64,000 nucleotides of DNA from the NCBI GenBank assembly GCA_050084515.1, contig CM114271.1:53196001-53260000 (forward strand), given 5' to 3'. The translations under genes were made by a program, and so were the position numbers. The first letter of the stretch is position 1; every line of letters starts with the position of its first letter. Shown here one piece after another: positions 46,967 to 60,200 of this stretch. The notes under the pieces were generated by a model. That model was not told the DNA's origin, ran no database searches, and saw only the letters and a list, made by a program, of their open reading frames with translations. Source of the DNA: Blasia pusilla. Taxonomy: Eukaryota > Marchantiophyta > Marchantiopsida > Blasiales.

Positions 46967-47363
46967 GAGTGTCTCTTTGATCTCGCCTATCATTCTCCCT
47001 TTCGAGCAGCTCACTTATACGACCTGCACGTGGCCTGCTATCGGTTAGCGTTTCACTGCACCAATCGTCTTTGTGTGTCAATCTGTTCCGAAAGGCAAGG
47101 CTCTTGGAAGGTCAATACCTTTGCTTGGAAGCGCAATCAGTGCGGTTTTATCAAAGTAGCTGTTTTCTCGGAACTGCGTTCTCGCTCGTTCACAGGTTGT
47201 GTGCCATCCCCATGACTAGAAAGCTAGGGCATTAATTACCATGGAGCGTGTCAAGGAGCCTGGAGCTCGAAGGAACTCGAAGCAGTGCGAAGGTGGGGGA
47301 AACAGGGCAAACAGCTTGTAACATAGGAGACTGCCCCAGAGCTTTAAGAAATTAGGAGCGATT

Positions 47364-50221
47364 ATGGCTTGCATGAAACTGGGATCAAAGTCAGATGGAT
47401 TCCAGCGGCGAGGACAAGCCTGGTAAACTTCTCAAATTTTCGATGCAGTCCTTAGCTCTATCTGGTTGCCAATGAAGTTCTTAGAGAGAATGCGCGACCT
47501 CTTCTGTTTAATGGTTCGTTCCACAAGCGCACATTGGTGATCCCCCCGGAGTGTTCACCGCCTCTGCTCTTGTCAAAGTTTGTGTGCTCTGGTTTGCACA
47601 TGAGGGTTGATCTTTCCCCTGTCGTGGCAGGTTTTGCACCACGGGTCTTCCAAGCGACATTGTCATCGAAGTGGACGAAATGTCTTTTCATCTGCACAAG
47701 GTAACAATCTGACTTAGAGACGGACATAGTTTTGTGGCTTTGTCAGAGTGCAAATGAGGATCGAATGCACATTGTACCTCTTGACGTTTGTTGCTCACAA
47801 GTGTGTCTCAGTGGGAGCTTTCATTTCCTCCGCAACCAAGATGGGAGGTGTGGGGAAAGTGCGGGCCAGGCTCGTCGATCTACGTTCACCGAGATTGTCG
47901 TAGCCGAGAGTTGTTCGCTAGTTTTTGTAGTTTGTGAACTGGTCGGTCTCCACCACTGTTTGTGAGTGTTTCCAGTAGCTTCATTATCGTATCGTTTCCG
48001 AGATAGACTCGCAACTGTAAGCCACTGACTTTGCGGAGTAAATGACACTCGCATACGTTGCTGCCTGTCTCTCAGTTCCCTCTCCTGTCGAAAAGTGGAA
48101 AATTAGCAAGGCTTGTCGCGGAAAACTCTGACGAAGAGACCGGAGCATGTCAAGTAATCCTGCAAGACATCCCTGGTGGTTCTGAGGCATTTGAGCTAGC
48201 GGCCAAGTTTTGTTATGGTGTGAAGGTGGAGCTTACGTCTGCCAACGTGGCCGCCTTACGATGCGCCGCAGAGTATTTAGAGATGACGGAGGAGTTTGGA
48301 GAAGGAAATCTCATCTCGAAGACGGAGTCTTTCCTCAACCAGGTTGTCCTTCGAAGCTGGAAGGACTCCGTTCGCGCTCTTCAAAGTTGTGAATATCTGA
48401 TGCCCGAGGCAGAGAACCTTGGCATAGTGTTGAAGTGCGTCGATTCCATATCGATGAAGGCGTGTGCAGACCCAAGCTTGTTTGGTTGGCCAATGATGGA
48501 GCACCACGGAACGCTCCAAAGTCCCGGCGGCAGTGTCTTGTGGAATGGAATCAGCACAGGAGCGAGAGGACGAAACTCTCGGTCTGACTGGTGGTATGAT
48601 GACATTGCTTCACTGAGTCTTCCACTATACGAGAAAGTGATTGGTGCGATGGACATGAAGGGAATTAGGCCCGAGAGTATTGCAGGAGCCCTCATGCACT
48701 ACGCGAAGAAGGCGCTCCCAGGTTTGCAAAGACGGCAAAGTTCTCGGGAGAGTGGTAGCCGTGCAATTGTACCTCTGGGAGTCGCCCCTTCGGAAACTGA
48801 ACAGAGGCTTTTGATAGAGACTATTGAAAGTTTATTGCCAATGCAGAAAGGCGCTGCCTCGAGCCGCTTTTTATTTGGTTTGCTTCGTACGGCTATGATA
48901 CTGCACGCGAGTCCCGAGTGTAAGAGTAACTTGGAGAGGCGAATTGGCATGCAGTTAGAACAGTCAACTTTGGACGACCTCCTCATGCCAAGCTACTCGA
49001 AAAGCGTGGAAACTTTATATGATATTGAATGTGTCCAGCGCATTTTGGATCACTATATATTATTGGATCAAACACCAGGGGCTCTGTCCCCACATTCTTT
49101 AGAGGACGGACAGCTTGTGGGCTCTCCCTCTTTGACTCCCATGATGATGGTGTCCAAGCTGTTGGATAATTATCTCGCAGAAGTGGCTCCGGATGTCAAT
49201 CTGAAGCCAAACAAATTTCAATCGTTGGCAGAGGCCCTTCCGGAGTACTCTCGACTCCACGACGACGGCCTGTACAGAGCCATCGATATTTATCTAAAGG
49301 TGCGGAAAGTCTCCTCTGATAGCATGCAGTAGGGTACATGGAAGTCGTTGGGATTCTGTGTCGTGAAGGGGTGTATCAGTACCTGATCTATGATGCATTG
49401 CATGTGTCGAATGATCTGCTCGATTCCAGTTATCCGTCACTGAACCACGCCTGGTTGCTAAATACGCTACATAAATCAGACTCATCGCAAGTACTTCTCT
49501 CTGTCGTGCTTTGTTTGCTACATTCAAGTAAGGCCTTTTGCAGTGCATGGGTGTGAAACATTGCGAAGTTCGGGTCTGAATGGGTTGTGGTTCTTGTTTG
49601 CAGGCACATCCTTGGCTCACCGAACAGGAGCGAGAGAGGCTTTGTAGGATTATGGACTGTCAAAAGCTTTCACTCGAGGCCTGCACACATGCTGCGCAGA
49701 ATGAGCGATTGCCTCTGCGTGTTGTAGTACAAGTGCTCTTTTTCGAGCAGCTCCAACTTCGCACTGCTATCGCCAGTGCCTTCATGGTAACGGATACAGT
49801 GGACACATCTAGACCTATACCGCGGACTGGGCCACTGGATGGGAGCGCTCTCCACGGCCATCCAGCATTACGCGGAGACGGTTGGGCTAATGTTATTCGG
49901 GAAAATCAAGTGTTGAAAGGGGATATGGACAAGATGAGAACGCGGGTTTCTGAGCTCGAGAAGGAATGCACGACCATGCGGCATGAGATAGAGAAGCTGG
50001 GAAAACCCAAGGCTTCTTATAACACCTTTGGGTTGGTTACTAGAAAACTAGGCTGCAAGTCTCGGTCCCAAGTGAGCACTGCCACTACGTTGGAAGGAAT
50101 AGCAGAGAATTATCCTGTCGAAAGTGTCACTCGAGGGCCTATGAAGGGAGAGTTTGTCGACTCCTCCCAAGGGCCCTCGAAACATCAGTCGAGACATAAT
50201 CGCAGTTTGTCCGTGTCATGA
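47364..50221 (+). CDS. BTB/POZ-NPH3 family protein (NPH3/RPT2-like)
   Basis: Four coding exons, 47364-47422, 47631-47700, 48076-49299 and 49604-50221, encode 656 residues, a normal family length. The start [11 protein letters not shown] is chosen because splicing TG^GTAAAC to CAG^GTTTTG gives [20 protein letters not shown], the classic family opening. The BTB domain covers about residues 28-130 ([28 protein letters not shown]). The NPH3 domain covers about 215-503, from [19 protein letters not shown] to [20 protein letters not shown] and [13 protein letters not shown] coiled coil follows at about 547-585 ([20 protein letters not shown]). The C-terminus RSLSVS offers an RxxS site. The family acts at the plasma membrane with phototropins and as CUL3 substrate adaptors in blue-light and auxin-transport responses. 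The exact subfamily is not determined. Introns are 208, 375 and 304 bp. Confidence 0.93.
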
Positions 50222-50920
50222 GAGTGGTTGTAAAAATTGTCGCTATTTTCTCGCACTTTAAAGGACAACCGCACCAGACACTCAGGTCCTGTCTGATGGG
50301 GATGTTCCCAAATTTTTCCCCTTGTGAAATAAGACCACAATTCGGATCACGGCGGGGAAGGAGGGATGCTGTTTCCTACTGATAATTTATGCGCCGGAAA
50401 GAAGGCTCGAGAAAGTCATAGGAGTTGCCGGGACGCTCTGGCAAGTGGAAACACTTCCTTCGGTTGCCCTACGGTTCAAGGACTTGTGTGCCATTTTATT
50501 TGAAGGCCCTGCAACCATCTTCTGTATCAATATGCTTTTGGCTACAGTCGCATCACCGAGCCACATCTGCGGTGATCCCAGTTTTCGTCCCATACCAACA
50601 GCTCTTCGTAGAAGTAGGAATCGAGGGATTGAGGTCTAGGTCAGCTTTGTACTGTAACGACGATACCGTGTGGAGGGATGCATGGGCTTCTTCATGACCC
50701 ATTCAGTTTATGTAAAGTGTGTTGTATAAAGCCATTGTTATGCCTTGGTACACGGCATTTGATATCCTCGGGGTGGTCTTGATTTCACATGTGCCGGACA
50801 CAGCATCTTTCCCCTTTTATTTTGATTCCCCTCGTATTTTTGAGTCTCGGGCCTCTGCAGCGCTTGAAGCCCTCTACAGTAGTCAGCTCAGTAGTCAGCT
50901 GTAGCGGATTTTAGAACACG
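50222..50920 (+). other. Probable 3' untranslated region of the NPH3-like gene
   Basis: No coding frame of note follows the stop at 50219-50221. The composition is gene-like until about 50.9 kb. A polyadenylation site cannot be fixed. Confidence 0.4.
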
Positions 50921-53740
50921 AGGCTTCGGCTGCCAAAAGCCACCAAACCTCACCTCCACTTTTCCCTGCGTCTATCATCTACTCCGTTCAATTTGTTCGA
51001 ATAATCGACTCGCATCTACACGTAGTTAGCTATAATGGGCGCATGCATCGTCTACGACCTCGGACTCCACGAGATTACACTTATCCTTGTTGGGGCGACT
51101 CATTGCGCTCCCCCGTCGGGGAAATGCGATTTCGCTTTAATCCATCTCCACGACTGTACCCGAGGTTGCCTCCGTTACTCGGGGTCTTCTGGGCGGAAAC
51201 CAGGTCTTGTGGGCGGGCCGAATTTGGGGATGAAATCATCGAAGAGAACCTGATTCATTTGAGGACGGTCTCTCAAAGCTGAGGCCCTCTCCCCGCTCCT
51301 GGTCCGCTTCCCCTTAATTACTGAACTCACTCATCGTTGTTTGCCTCACAACGACGGCAGAAATGAGTAGCCACCTGCGTTCACCAAAACTATCATCACT
51401 ACTAGTTCATTCTTCCCGTCCCAGATCATTCTGAATGAACGATTTGGTGTATCAACTTCTCGCCATCACCGGCGAGGAGACAGATCCATCCTGGGCAGGA
51501 ACGTCTTTGGCCTCGCAGGAATGCGTGTCATTATCACCGGTGCCATCTCGGAAGGCCTCTACATTCCACCGCTGAAATACCCGACCACTTGTATGCCCTT
51601 GGTACCGGAAGTCGGTTTCTATATATGCCCTGAGAACACGTGCGGTGCATCTCTAGGTCATGACGCTAGGCAATGCCCTTTCTCGAGCCTCGGCCCTCGG
51701 CTGCACAGATACTGTACTTTCCTCTCTCTTATACACCGGCCTTTATTTGTAGCCCCACCGTCCCCCACGTTGTCTCCTCGTCCTCCTCCCGGACCTCCCC
51801 CGAGCCACTCACCAGATACGCGCACCATGCAGGCTCCACGTAATGATTGCCAACTAGCCCTGCACGCGGCTTTTGTCAGGACGTTGTCACAAGGAAGCTA
51901 ACCTTCCTTGGTTCTTTGAAGTTGGCAACCAAGACGATCCCCATCATCGACAATAAGCGAAGGAACGTCCGGTGATCAGCGAGGGTCGTTACCCGGTCAA
52001 AATGGGGAATTTTCAGGTCTTCCTATAAAATATCGGGAAAGTACCGGCTTGGAAACACGATATCGTTTTGCATCGGTGTGAGAAACCGGTGAGTGTTGGC
52101 ACGTATAAATGGCCGGGAAAGAACGCGTAGAGCGAGAAGAACTCCCCGGACCTTCCTTCGCTCCCCTCCTCAAACGAGGAGGGGGCATGATGCGGAGCGG
52201 CGGGAAGTCTGTTACACTTAACTATGGGTGGTCACAATTCCCCAGACGCCCGTTTCGTTCTGTCATGCGCAGGTGGCAGTTTGATCTGAAGCCATTATGG
52301 CGAGCTCCGCCCACGCCCTGATCGAATGAATAAGCACTGTGACGACAGCCAGCCCTCCGGCCGCGTCTTTCATTGGCGATGGCTGGCTGGGAGAGTTGTG
52401 AACTTACGAGGGACGGACGAATGCTTTGACTCGCATGATCGTTGACGAGCGAATGAAGGCCTCGAGCATTCAAAGCTGTACTCTTCTTCTGCAAATTCGT
52501 GGCTCGGTGTCAACCCAAATCTGTCTGTCTGTCAAGGCCGACAGTCGATCGAGCCAGACAGCCGGCCACCCTACTTCCGAGCTCCGTCCTCCATCCTCCT
52601 CGAGTGCGCACTGCGCAGGCAACCTTCCGAGCTCCATCCTCCCAGTACTTGCAGACTACGCAAGTGCTACGTGGAGGTTCGACATGTGTGCATCCGATGA
52701 GTCGACTTCCAACGGCGGGGGATGTTCGGAGCCCGATCTCGAATGGGATCACCCCGGCGCTATGATGGGATCGCACTGCTGGCTCCGGTACTTGTCCTGT
52801 CGTGTCTGTGGACCTCACCCACAACCCCGACATTTCAAAGTTTATCGACACCTGTACGCGCGGATCCAGAGTGACTGCTCTGTCCATTGGTGGAGATGGA
52901 GCTCGTCCGATCTCCACTAAAGTTCGCTGCCTGCGTAGAGCGAAGTCTGTCCGTCGGCGAGGAGGCGGTGGCCGCAACACCCATTCCGTTCATGGAATCG
53001 TAAGCCTCAAGTGGAGCATGCTCAGCTTGGGACGTCAAAACCACGTTAGGCGGCGTGGGTTCAAGAGGATGTGCACGGCTCCACCACCGCCCCGTGAAGC
53101 TTCGAGAAACGAGAGACTACGGGGATGTTTTCGTCTTGAAGGAGTCAATGTGGGGAGGAGTGAGATCGCAATCGAGTTCGAGGTTTGATGGATCGAAGGG
53201 GAAATTGGTGTGTGACCCCTCTGGACTAAGTTCCTGCACCTGAGCGAAGAAGAGGCCTAGTATCGGGTAGCTAATAGGATCATCGGTCGAGATGTTGTGT
53301 GTAGGATTCGTCCAGTGCCCTTGTGTACACACGAGGGCCCTGAACGAACTACATTCGGCCATCTCACTTCCAGAGACGCAGTGCACTGGACTTGAAAGAG
53401 CGATGCAAGCGACCTTGGTCCGCACTAAGGAGTCTTAAACAATTGCTCGCAATCAGAACGCGTCTCTTCCGTCGAAATCCGAAGCCACGCATCTAAGACT
53501 TGTCAGCCACCGGAAGGGATGAACCCCCGACCTCCAAACAGTGGGAATAAAATGGAATGACCAGAACGCGATTCAAGGGTTCGTGTGAAACCCCTGAGAT
53601 GAGAGTTATCATGAGACTCGCCACAGGCACATGCGATCAAGGTACATCGTACGTTACTCCAAGTACGAAGAGGGAAGGGTGTGATGTACGAAGGAGAAAG
53701 AGAGAGGAAGGCAGTAACCCCAAGGGGATGTCAAGATTGT
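50921..53740. other. GC-richer intergenic DNA, no supported gene
   Basis: Several overlapping open frames (for example 52426-52920 on + and 52510-52980 on -) overlap each other on opposite strands without domain content, as expected from GC-rich non-coding DNA. A tRNA-like T-arm at 53515-53540 (GGGATGAACCCCCGACCTCC) lacks the rest of a cloverleaf. Confidence 0.4.
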
Positions 53741-53754
53741 CTGGAGAGTGCCAA

Positions 53755-54080
53755 CCCTTCAAGCCCACCTTCCGAGGCCTTCACTGTGCAGGAATCCGAC
53801 TATGATGACGAAGCTGCCCGTAAGCTGTGCCCCCTGAAGTTCCTGCAGCTTCCAAGGGCAGGAATGGAACTGATACGGCAAAGGGGACCCCTGAGCTGAG
53901 CCCCCGAAGTTCTCAGAGCTTTGGAGCTCAGGAATCAAACTATATTTGTAATGGGAAAGGAGCGGAACTACCGAGTTGGTAGTGTGCATCACAAGTCAGG
54001 ACATGAATCGTTATAGCAGAGGGCCCATAAGCTGAACCCCGCGAGTTCTTGAAGCTCCACAGAGCAGGGGTGTAGAGACG
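53755..54080. repeat. Degenerate tandem repeat, period about 68 bp
   Basis: Blocks of the form CCGAAGTTCT-CAGAGCTT-GGAGC-CAGGAATCAAACT recur at about 53762, 53830, 53898 and 54030. The third spacing is about twice 68, so a unit may have decayed. Confidence 0.5.
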
Positions 54081-56850
54081 TGCTACAGAGATGAAAATGC
54101 TCTTCCATGAGGAGAAGGACCAAGAATCGGTCGTTCGATATCCCCCACTGCAGACAGAGAATGCGCGATCGTTCCAGGAATGTGAAGGGTTCAGAGACAG
54201 GTACAAGCAAGGATACTGCGACCAGAAGTAACTAACGAAGAGCTCCACCCGCCGAATCGGCATCTGCATCCACTCTGTGAATCAAGAGCCCGCTGTTGAC
54301 TCAGATTTGCTCCGGATGGACGGACACAAAGCTAGTAGAAGGGAGGAAAGAGTCTGCCGTTTCGCGATCTTGGAAGAACAGAGTGCCTAAAGCCACTAAT
54401 TCCTGCTGAAATGGATCCCGGATGAGCACGAAGCTCCTGATGTATCGGCCTTACGATACATTCGGATTGCAGGTGCCAGACGTGCGAGGCGAACAGACCG
54501 ACTCATCGAGTCCGCTCGAAACTGTTTGCTGCGGAATCATGCACAGGTCAATCCAGTAAAGTAATCCTTCCCATCCACTGATTCTCGACAGGAAACGACA
54601 CCGGAAGCCCACCTCGAATCTGCGAGCGTGTGGAGCTCCAACATTCCCAGCAGCACCACACCAACAACAATCACAAAGAACAAACTTCAGCCGGCATCAT
54701 AAAATCGCATCAACAACTACTCTCCCCATAAGCCGGTCCTCCTCGCGCCCGCACTCCACAAAACGAATATAAATATAACCCCCCAGCTCCCGGCTTTCCT
54801 GTCCCCTACAACCATATTTTTGTCCTCAACAATCCCTGCCTCAAACGTACATATTCCCGGCTCTCCGGTGATCCGATCCACCACCCTCGCTGACTCCCCA
54901 ACTGTGCCAGCACCGAAACAGGCGATCGTTTGCCCCTCCTCCTTCCTCCCTCTGTCGCATGCGCAGGCACCAAAAGCCGCCGGAGATTCGGTAGCGACTC
55001 TCTCTGGTGATGCGAGGGCCCCAGGGGGTGATTGCGAACGGTGTCCTCCTGACGAAGCGACAATCCCTCTCGAGCGACCGCAGAGCACTGCAGAGCAGAG
55101 GTGACCGGAGTGCGTCGGCCATCCATCCACCTACCTCCCCTGCAGCAGCCAGCGCTTCTTTCCTCCTGCATTTAACTTATTTATTTCGCGAGCGGTGGAG
55201 CTCGGAGGGCTGACGTTCCTTTGAAAGCATTCGAGGAAATAAAACCAGTCTGCGGGGCCTTTCCTTTGAGAATGGTAACGGGGTGGAAGAGAGTAACCAG
55301 TGTGCGATGGAGAAGAAAATAATTAATACATAGGTGCATAGGACACGTGGATTGTGTCCATGATAGGAAAACTTGAATTAATTCGTACGTGCAGAAGACA
55401 GGTGGATACCGAAAAAAAACAGTGAGAACCCGGGGCCGCAATAAAAAGGAGACGGATGTTCTTCATTCGGATCCGCCGAATCCTCAGCATCCGTAGTCCG
55501 TCATCAGCAGCTACAACGACGACGTCAACTTGCTGCACCCGCACTGCTCCTATTCTCACTCCTCCTGCCACTCCCAACATATATAGTTTATTTATTCGCG
55601 TTCTTGTTTTTTGATTTTTAGCCATCCCCGTTTGCGCAGCAGAAAATACGACGACTTTTATTCTGTGAAATTGTGCGATGTGCTTGTCTTGATGTCTTGT
55701 ATTTTTGCGTTTGTCCACTACATACGTGCAAAAGTGGAGGTGTTGACACATAAAGATGATCTCTTTTCTTTTCTACTATGGGAGAGGGGGTTCTTAGATT
55801 CGCAATTGACAGAAAAAGATTTTTGATTTTTTTTTTATTATGATTGGTCCAGCGCATAATAGAAATAGAAGAATGCCTACGCAAATATGGTGTAAAGTGT
55901 CACCATGTCAAAAATAAACTTTTAATTGATGGAAGCATGATGACATTTCACTTCTTCATAGAAAATTGGTATCACATAAAAGACAAAGAATCTGCAGACT
56001 TCTTTAGACACTAGTGTAGGTCGGTGACTTATCGTTATGAATATCAACAATTATCATATTCGAAACAGGAAAAGAAACATGAATATCTACAATTCTCTTA
56101 CGTAAGGTTTCTGTCAACAAGAGAGTTTTTCCTCTAACTACTTTTTCCCTTGATAAAATTGCATAAATCATAGAAGCTTCAACGAATAAAATTTTTTTTT
56201 GGTTGGGGAAGAGTAATGAGATTTCAGTCTTTTCAACTATATTTGAAGGAAATATTCTTGACTTGCTTGACCCGCCTCGCCACGGGTTTTCTTAAGAACA
56301 AAAATAAGAACGTAATTGACGTTCAAAAACATATTATGGTTGGACAGAAGAAAATATCTCCTACAAAACGACGTAAGAAAATGAAGCCACCGGTAAATGA
56401 CGCGTGTGAAGTAGCAGTGGCTTCCACGGTAAATGATGCGTGCTATAGATTCGTTTTGAATGAACGAATAGTGATTAGTGATAAATGATGTTACCCCGCT
56501 CTGGGAACCCACTGCCACGTAAAGCGAAGAGATGTTTGCAAGCTAAGAAACCACAGTCGAGATATATGATACATAGATTCGTTCTGCCAGTTCGCCCGAG
56601 GCCGAGGAGATCCACCACGGTGGCGGGGATGGGGTTCCCGGTGTCCGGTGGTGGGGGCGAGAGGCGCGAGATGCTGGGGCATGTAAGAAGGCGGCATATT
56701 CGGGGATGTGCGCAGGGCGCTGAGAGGATCGCGGGCGTGGGATTCCGAGCGACTGCGTCCGTGTGCGTGGGGTGCGTGCGGAGACAGCCCTCGCTCGCGC
56801 GGAAGCTCCTTCCGCCGGACCGCCTGCGTTCGGTCGCGTAGTCATTCGTT
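54081..56850. other. Intergenic DNA, no supported gene
   Basis: The left part is GC-rich with only overlapping shadow frames. 55.2-56.5 kb turns AT-rich. GGTAAATGACGCGTG- and GGTAAATGATGCGTG-like sequences repeat near 56391-56440. No gene or RNA is recognised. Confidence 0.4.
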
Positions 56851-57202
56851 CGTTTAAGCGAAGCATCGCTGTCGTGGCCAGGCGTCCAGGCGTCGCGGCG
56901 AGCGAGGGCCTTTCGGGTGCCCTAAAAGTTGGAGGTGAAGGCCGGAGTCCTTTGATCGATCGACGGGAATCGAGCGAGGGAGAAGCACACTCGTACATGC
57001 ACGAGCTTGCATTGACGGACGGACGGACGGACGGGAGGAGCGCTGAGGCGGTGTTGTGATCGCTACGAGGGGAGGGTGTTTCAGCGTTTACGATCGGGTC
57101 GGGAGTGCAGAAGCAGGGAGTCTTGAGAGCGGAGGGATCGAGACAGGAGGAGGAGGAGGAGGAGGAGGAGGAGGCGCTACTGCGAGATAGCAGCAGGCAA
57201 CC
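56850..57202 (+). promoter_or_regulatory. Core promoter and leader of the pyruvate kinase gene
   Basis: GC-rich sequence with an ACGG tetranucleotide repeat at about 57014-57034 and a GGA triplet run at about 57146-57172, directly before the start codon at 57203. GA-rich leaders like this are common in plant housekeeping genes. Confidence 0.5.
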
Positions 57203-60200
57203 ATGCAGGCGTCTCATCTTTTGCTGGAGGAGCCGATTCGGCTGGCCTCCATTTTGGAATCGTCTACTCCCGTGAGTATATCGACTCTGGGATACGTGAG
57301 TAATTCTTGTGTAAGCCGTCGTGAGGCGCTACGGAAATTTCTATCCTCGGTCTCAGTATAAGGATGGTTCGGGTTCTTCTCGAGGCGGTCGCTGCGGAAT
57401 TGCCCTTGAGCGATGGGGCCGGTAGTATAGAAGTTTTAGTTCAGACATCTACGTTTTTTTTTTCTCCCTGTTGATTTGTGGCCGTAGTCGTGAAAGAGGT
57501 GCTGCATGGGATAGATTGCGGTTCGGCATTACGCTGGTACTTTTCCCGCACAATTTTGAAGCTCGTGAGAGCTTTCATCCATCTAGGGTTGAGCCGTCAG
57601 TCGGGCGATCCGTGTGCACTAAGCAACGAATGGTGATCGTGTTACTGTCCGTCAGCGTCTCGTGTTCTTTGCATCTGTGTTGTGTAGCCCGTGGCTCGGT
57701 GATCATGCCGCCCTGGCAGGTCAAATGACTTGACGTGTGACCCTAAACAGCAGACTGCGTCTTCTGGAAGTGCGTTCCTTCAGGTTAACATTGAAATATG
57801 TATTAGATTTCTTTAGCTCCACCTCTTCTCTACCTGCGTCAGGTGGAGAGAAGGAGGTGGAGCGAAGGTGGAGACTTCTGCCCCTTTCATTTGCTGTGAT
57901 TTCATCGGAGACGCTGACTTCTCCCATCGCCTTGAGCGCCGTCACAAGCTGTTTCGTCGGCGGGGTCTAGGAGGTGGCACAGTACAGATGTCTCGGTGCA
58001 TTCCTTCCCACGTTTGTGATTCAGATTCGCAAGAGCCTTGCCCAGCGTTACAGTTGCATATGCGTTGCCGGCTAGAGAAGAAAATTAAATTCATGATTGT
58101 ACCGGAACATGTCCCGCTTGGCCTCTGCTTTCTCCAAGTGTGGTCAGCATGAGCTACCTAGAGAGATCTTAAATGATGCAAGCAGTGAAATTAGGACCCA
58201 GAGAGCGTGAAGAAATGAAAGAGGAGCCTAAGAGACTTTCCGAGTATTGCAGGATGACATACTCGAAGGGAAGAACATCCTTGTGCAATTCACCTTCGCT
58301 CCAACTACCGACCCAGCCTCCGGAGATGTATTGTACCTCTACCTCTGAACTCCCTAGAGACTATTTCGTAAGGTGAAACCGCGGCCATACGAATATAAGT
58401 GGAGGTAGATCATTCGCAGAGTGTAAATATCTGAAAAAATACAGCCGCAAGTGATAACCTTGAACCTTTGCTGAATTCGCAAATGTAGACCAGATGGTTA
58501 GATCACAATGAAATACTGAAGTCGCCAGCAGTATTACGTACAGCACACCTTAAATGAACACTCTCTTGGAGAACTTCTACCGTAGTTTCTATAGAAATTG
58601 GTCCGACAATCAGCTCATCTGAAAGGACTTTTTCGACCCAAACGTGCTGCAGAGTAAGGTTGACGTGAAGCTTTCAGTTGGGCCGGCTCCTCCATCCGAT
58701 GCTGCAGAAGCACGAGTACTTATCCTTGAGCTTGTAACCACTTGAATCAAAGGAAGAAATTCCGTATATTCATGGTGATGAAGTTCATCAAGCCATTTTG
58801 TGGAAGAGGGTTGTGTACTGAAGTTATGGTTGGAGCCAAGGGCCAGGTGGTTTGGCGGGATCTCAATTTTCCTCAAATCCTCTCTACTGAGTTGGATGGG
58901 CCCAAGAAAATGAGTAACTTTGGCGGGCATCTGTGTCGGGTGGTTTTGTGGGTTCTCAGGTTTCATAAAGAGCTATCTTCTGAGTTGGATGGGCTCAAAA
59001 TACAGAGATGGTATGAGCTATTCTTTCCGGCGTTCAGGTCATGACTATCTTAAACTGTGCCTTTTTGCTTGCAGAATGCCTTTTCTTCCATGACCAAGAT
59101 CATTGGAACTCTTGGCCCCAGTTCTCGTGATGTGGTAACAATTGAGAAGCTTCTCAATGCGGGCATGTCAGGTACGCTTATTTGGAAATTTAAAGTCAGC
59201 TGTTGGGCACTTTGTCCGGTACTAGATTTACTAAATTGCTTCCTCTTGTGGAAGTGAAGATATGAGTCCCAGACTGCTCCCCTCATAGTCGGGTACCCAT
59301 GGTGCTTTACAGGTGAAGGTATTGTAGTACGGGAAAGTGCATGCCTGAAATGGGTTGGAGCAAGGTTGGCCATGTGATGGCTGTGAAAACCGTGGTGGTT
59401 TACAAGTATGGGTGATTGACAGCTTAGCCATGGTGGCTGTGATAACACTATGTGGTTATCGATGTGTGTGGCACAGTGGCTCGTTTTGATTTTTCCTGGG
59501 GAGACCCAGACTTCCACCAAGAGACACTCGAAAACTTGAAGAAGGCTGTCAAAAATACAAGGAAGCTCTGTGCAGTAAGGCCTTGCCCTCTCTATAATGT
59601 TATGTGTGAGATTTGTCCATTTCGACCGTTCCTCTTCTAGTACTTAATGTACCGAGTGTGGAAGTTATCTGGGTTCCAGTGAGCAGCTGCTGTCGGAATG
59701 AATTCAGGTTTCCAGTGAACTATTGGTTTAAAGTGTATTAAAGATGTTTACGGAGGCTGATGGTTATCTTGATGTGGTGTGTATTTAGTCTTTCTGGATC
59801 ATTTTTTCATATCTGTTGGAATGCCTTCTTAGAGAGAAGGAAATTGTTGGTAATTGTGAATTGTACAGACCATGGTCTACCACCTTAGGTTGTTGTGGAG
59901 GCTAGTGTGGTTTACTCTAGTATTGAAGGCCTTAATCTATCTCAGCAATTAAGGTCTGTTTCAAATTATTTTGGAATTCTGCTGCGAGCAGAGCAAAAAA
60001 CTAGTCCTTATCTCAGGAGTGGTATGAGTTCTAATGCGTTGGGATGTGGGGATTGGAGTCGTGTGGAGAGTGTAGTATTGTAGAGTAAGCCTATGCAATA
60101 GACCCATTGTAAACAGCCAAAACTTAGCCTTTGCATGACTCTCAAACTTTTGGAGTGACTGTTGACTGATGTGGAAGAATCTCTGTATTCAATTGTGTCT

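Larger units (their letters stand above)
44480..47363 (+). promoter_or_regulatory. Upstream region, leader exons and introns of the NPH3-like gene
   Basis: Base composition rises in GC from about 44.3 kb toward the gene. The region holds three hairpins (45628-45856), a (CCTCT)n tract at 46228-46250, and a CT microsatellite at 46942-46966 that resembles pyrimidine-rich leaders of plant genes. No family-type coding sequence occurs before 47364, so 5' leader exons and a leader intron are likely but cannot be mapped here. Confidence 0.45.

Noticed and set aside
52426-52980. Overlapping open frames of 164 (+) and 156 (-) codons
   Set aside because: Both strands are open over the same GC-rich DNA and neither shows a domain, splice context or family similarity.
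53510-53610. tRNA-like T-arm on the minus strand, possible tRNA gene or SINE head
   Set aside because: Only the T-arm/B-box part is convincing; no cloverleaf and no A-box at correct spacing were found.
54820-55130. Open frames on both strands near 55 kb
   Set aside because: Mutually overlapping, compositionally biased, without recognisable motifs.
56543-57217. 224-codon minus-strand open frame over the pyruvate kinase promoter
   Set aside because: Ser/Arg/Pro-rich shadow of GC-rich promoter DNA that overlaps the pyruvate kinase start codon on the other strand.
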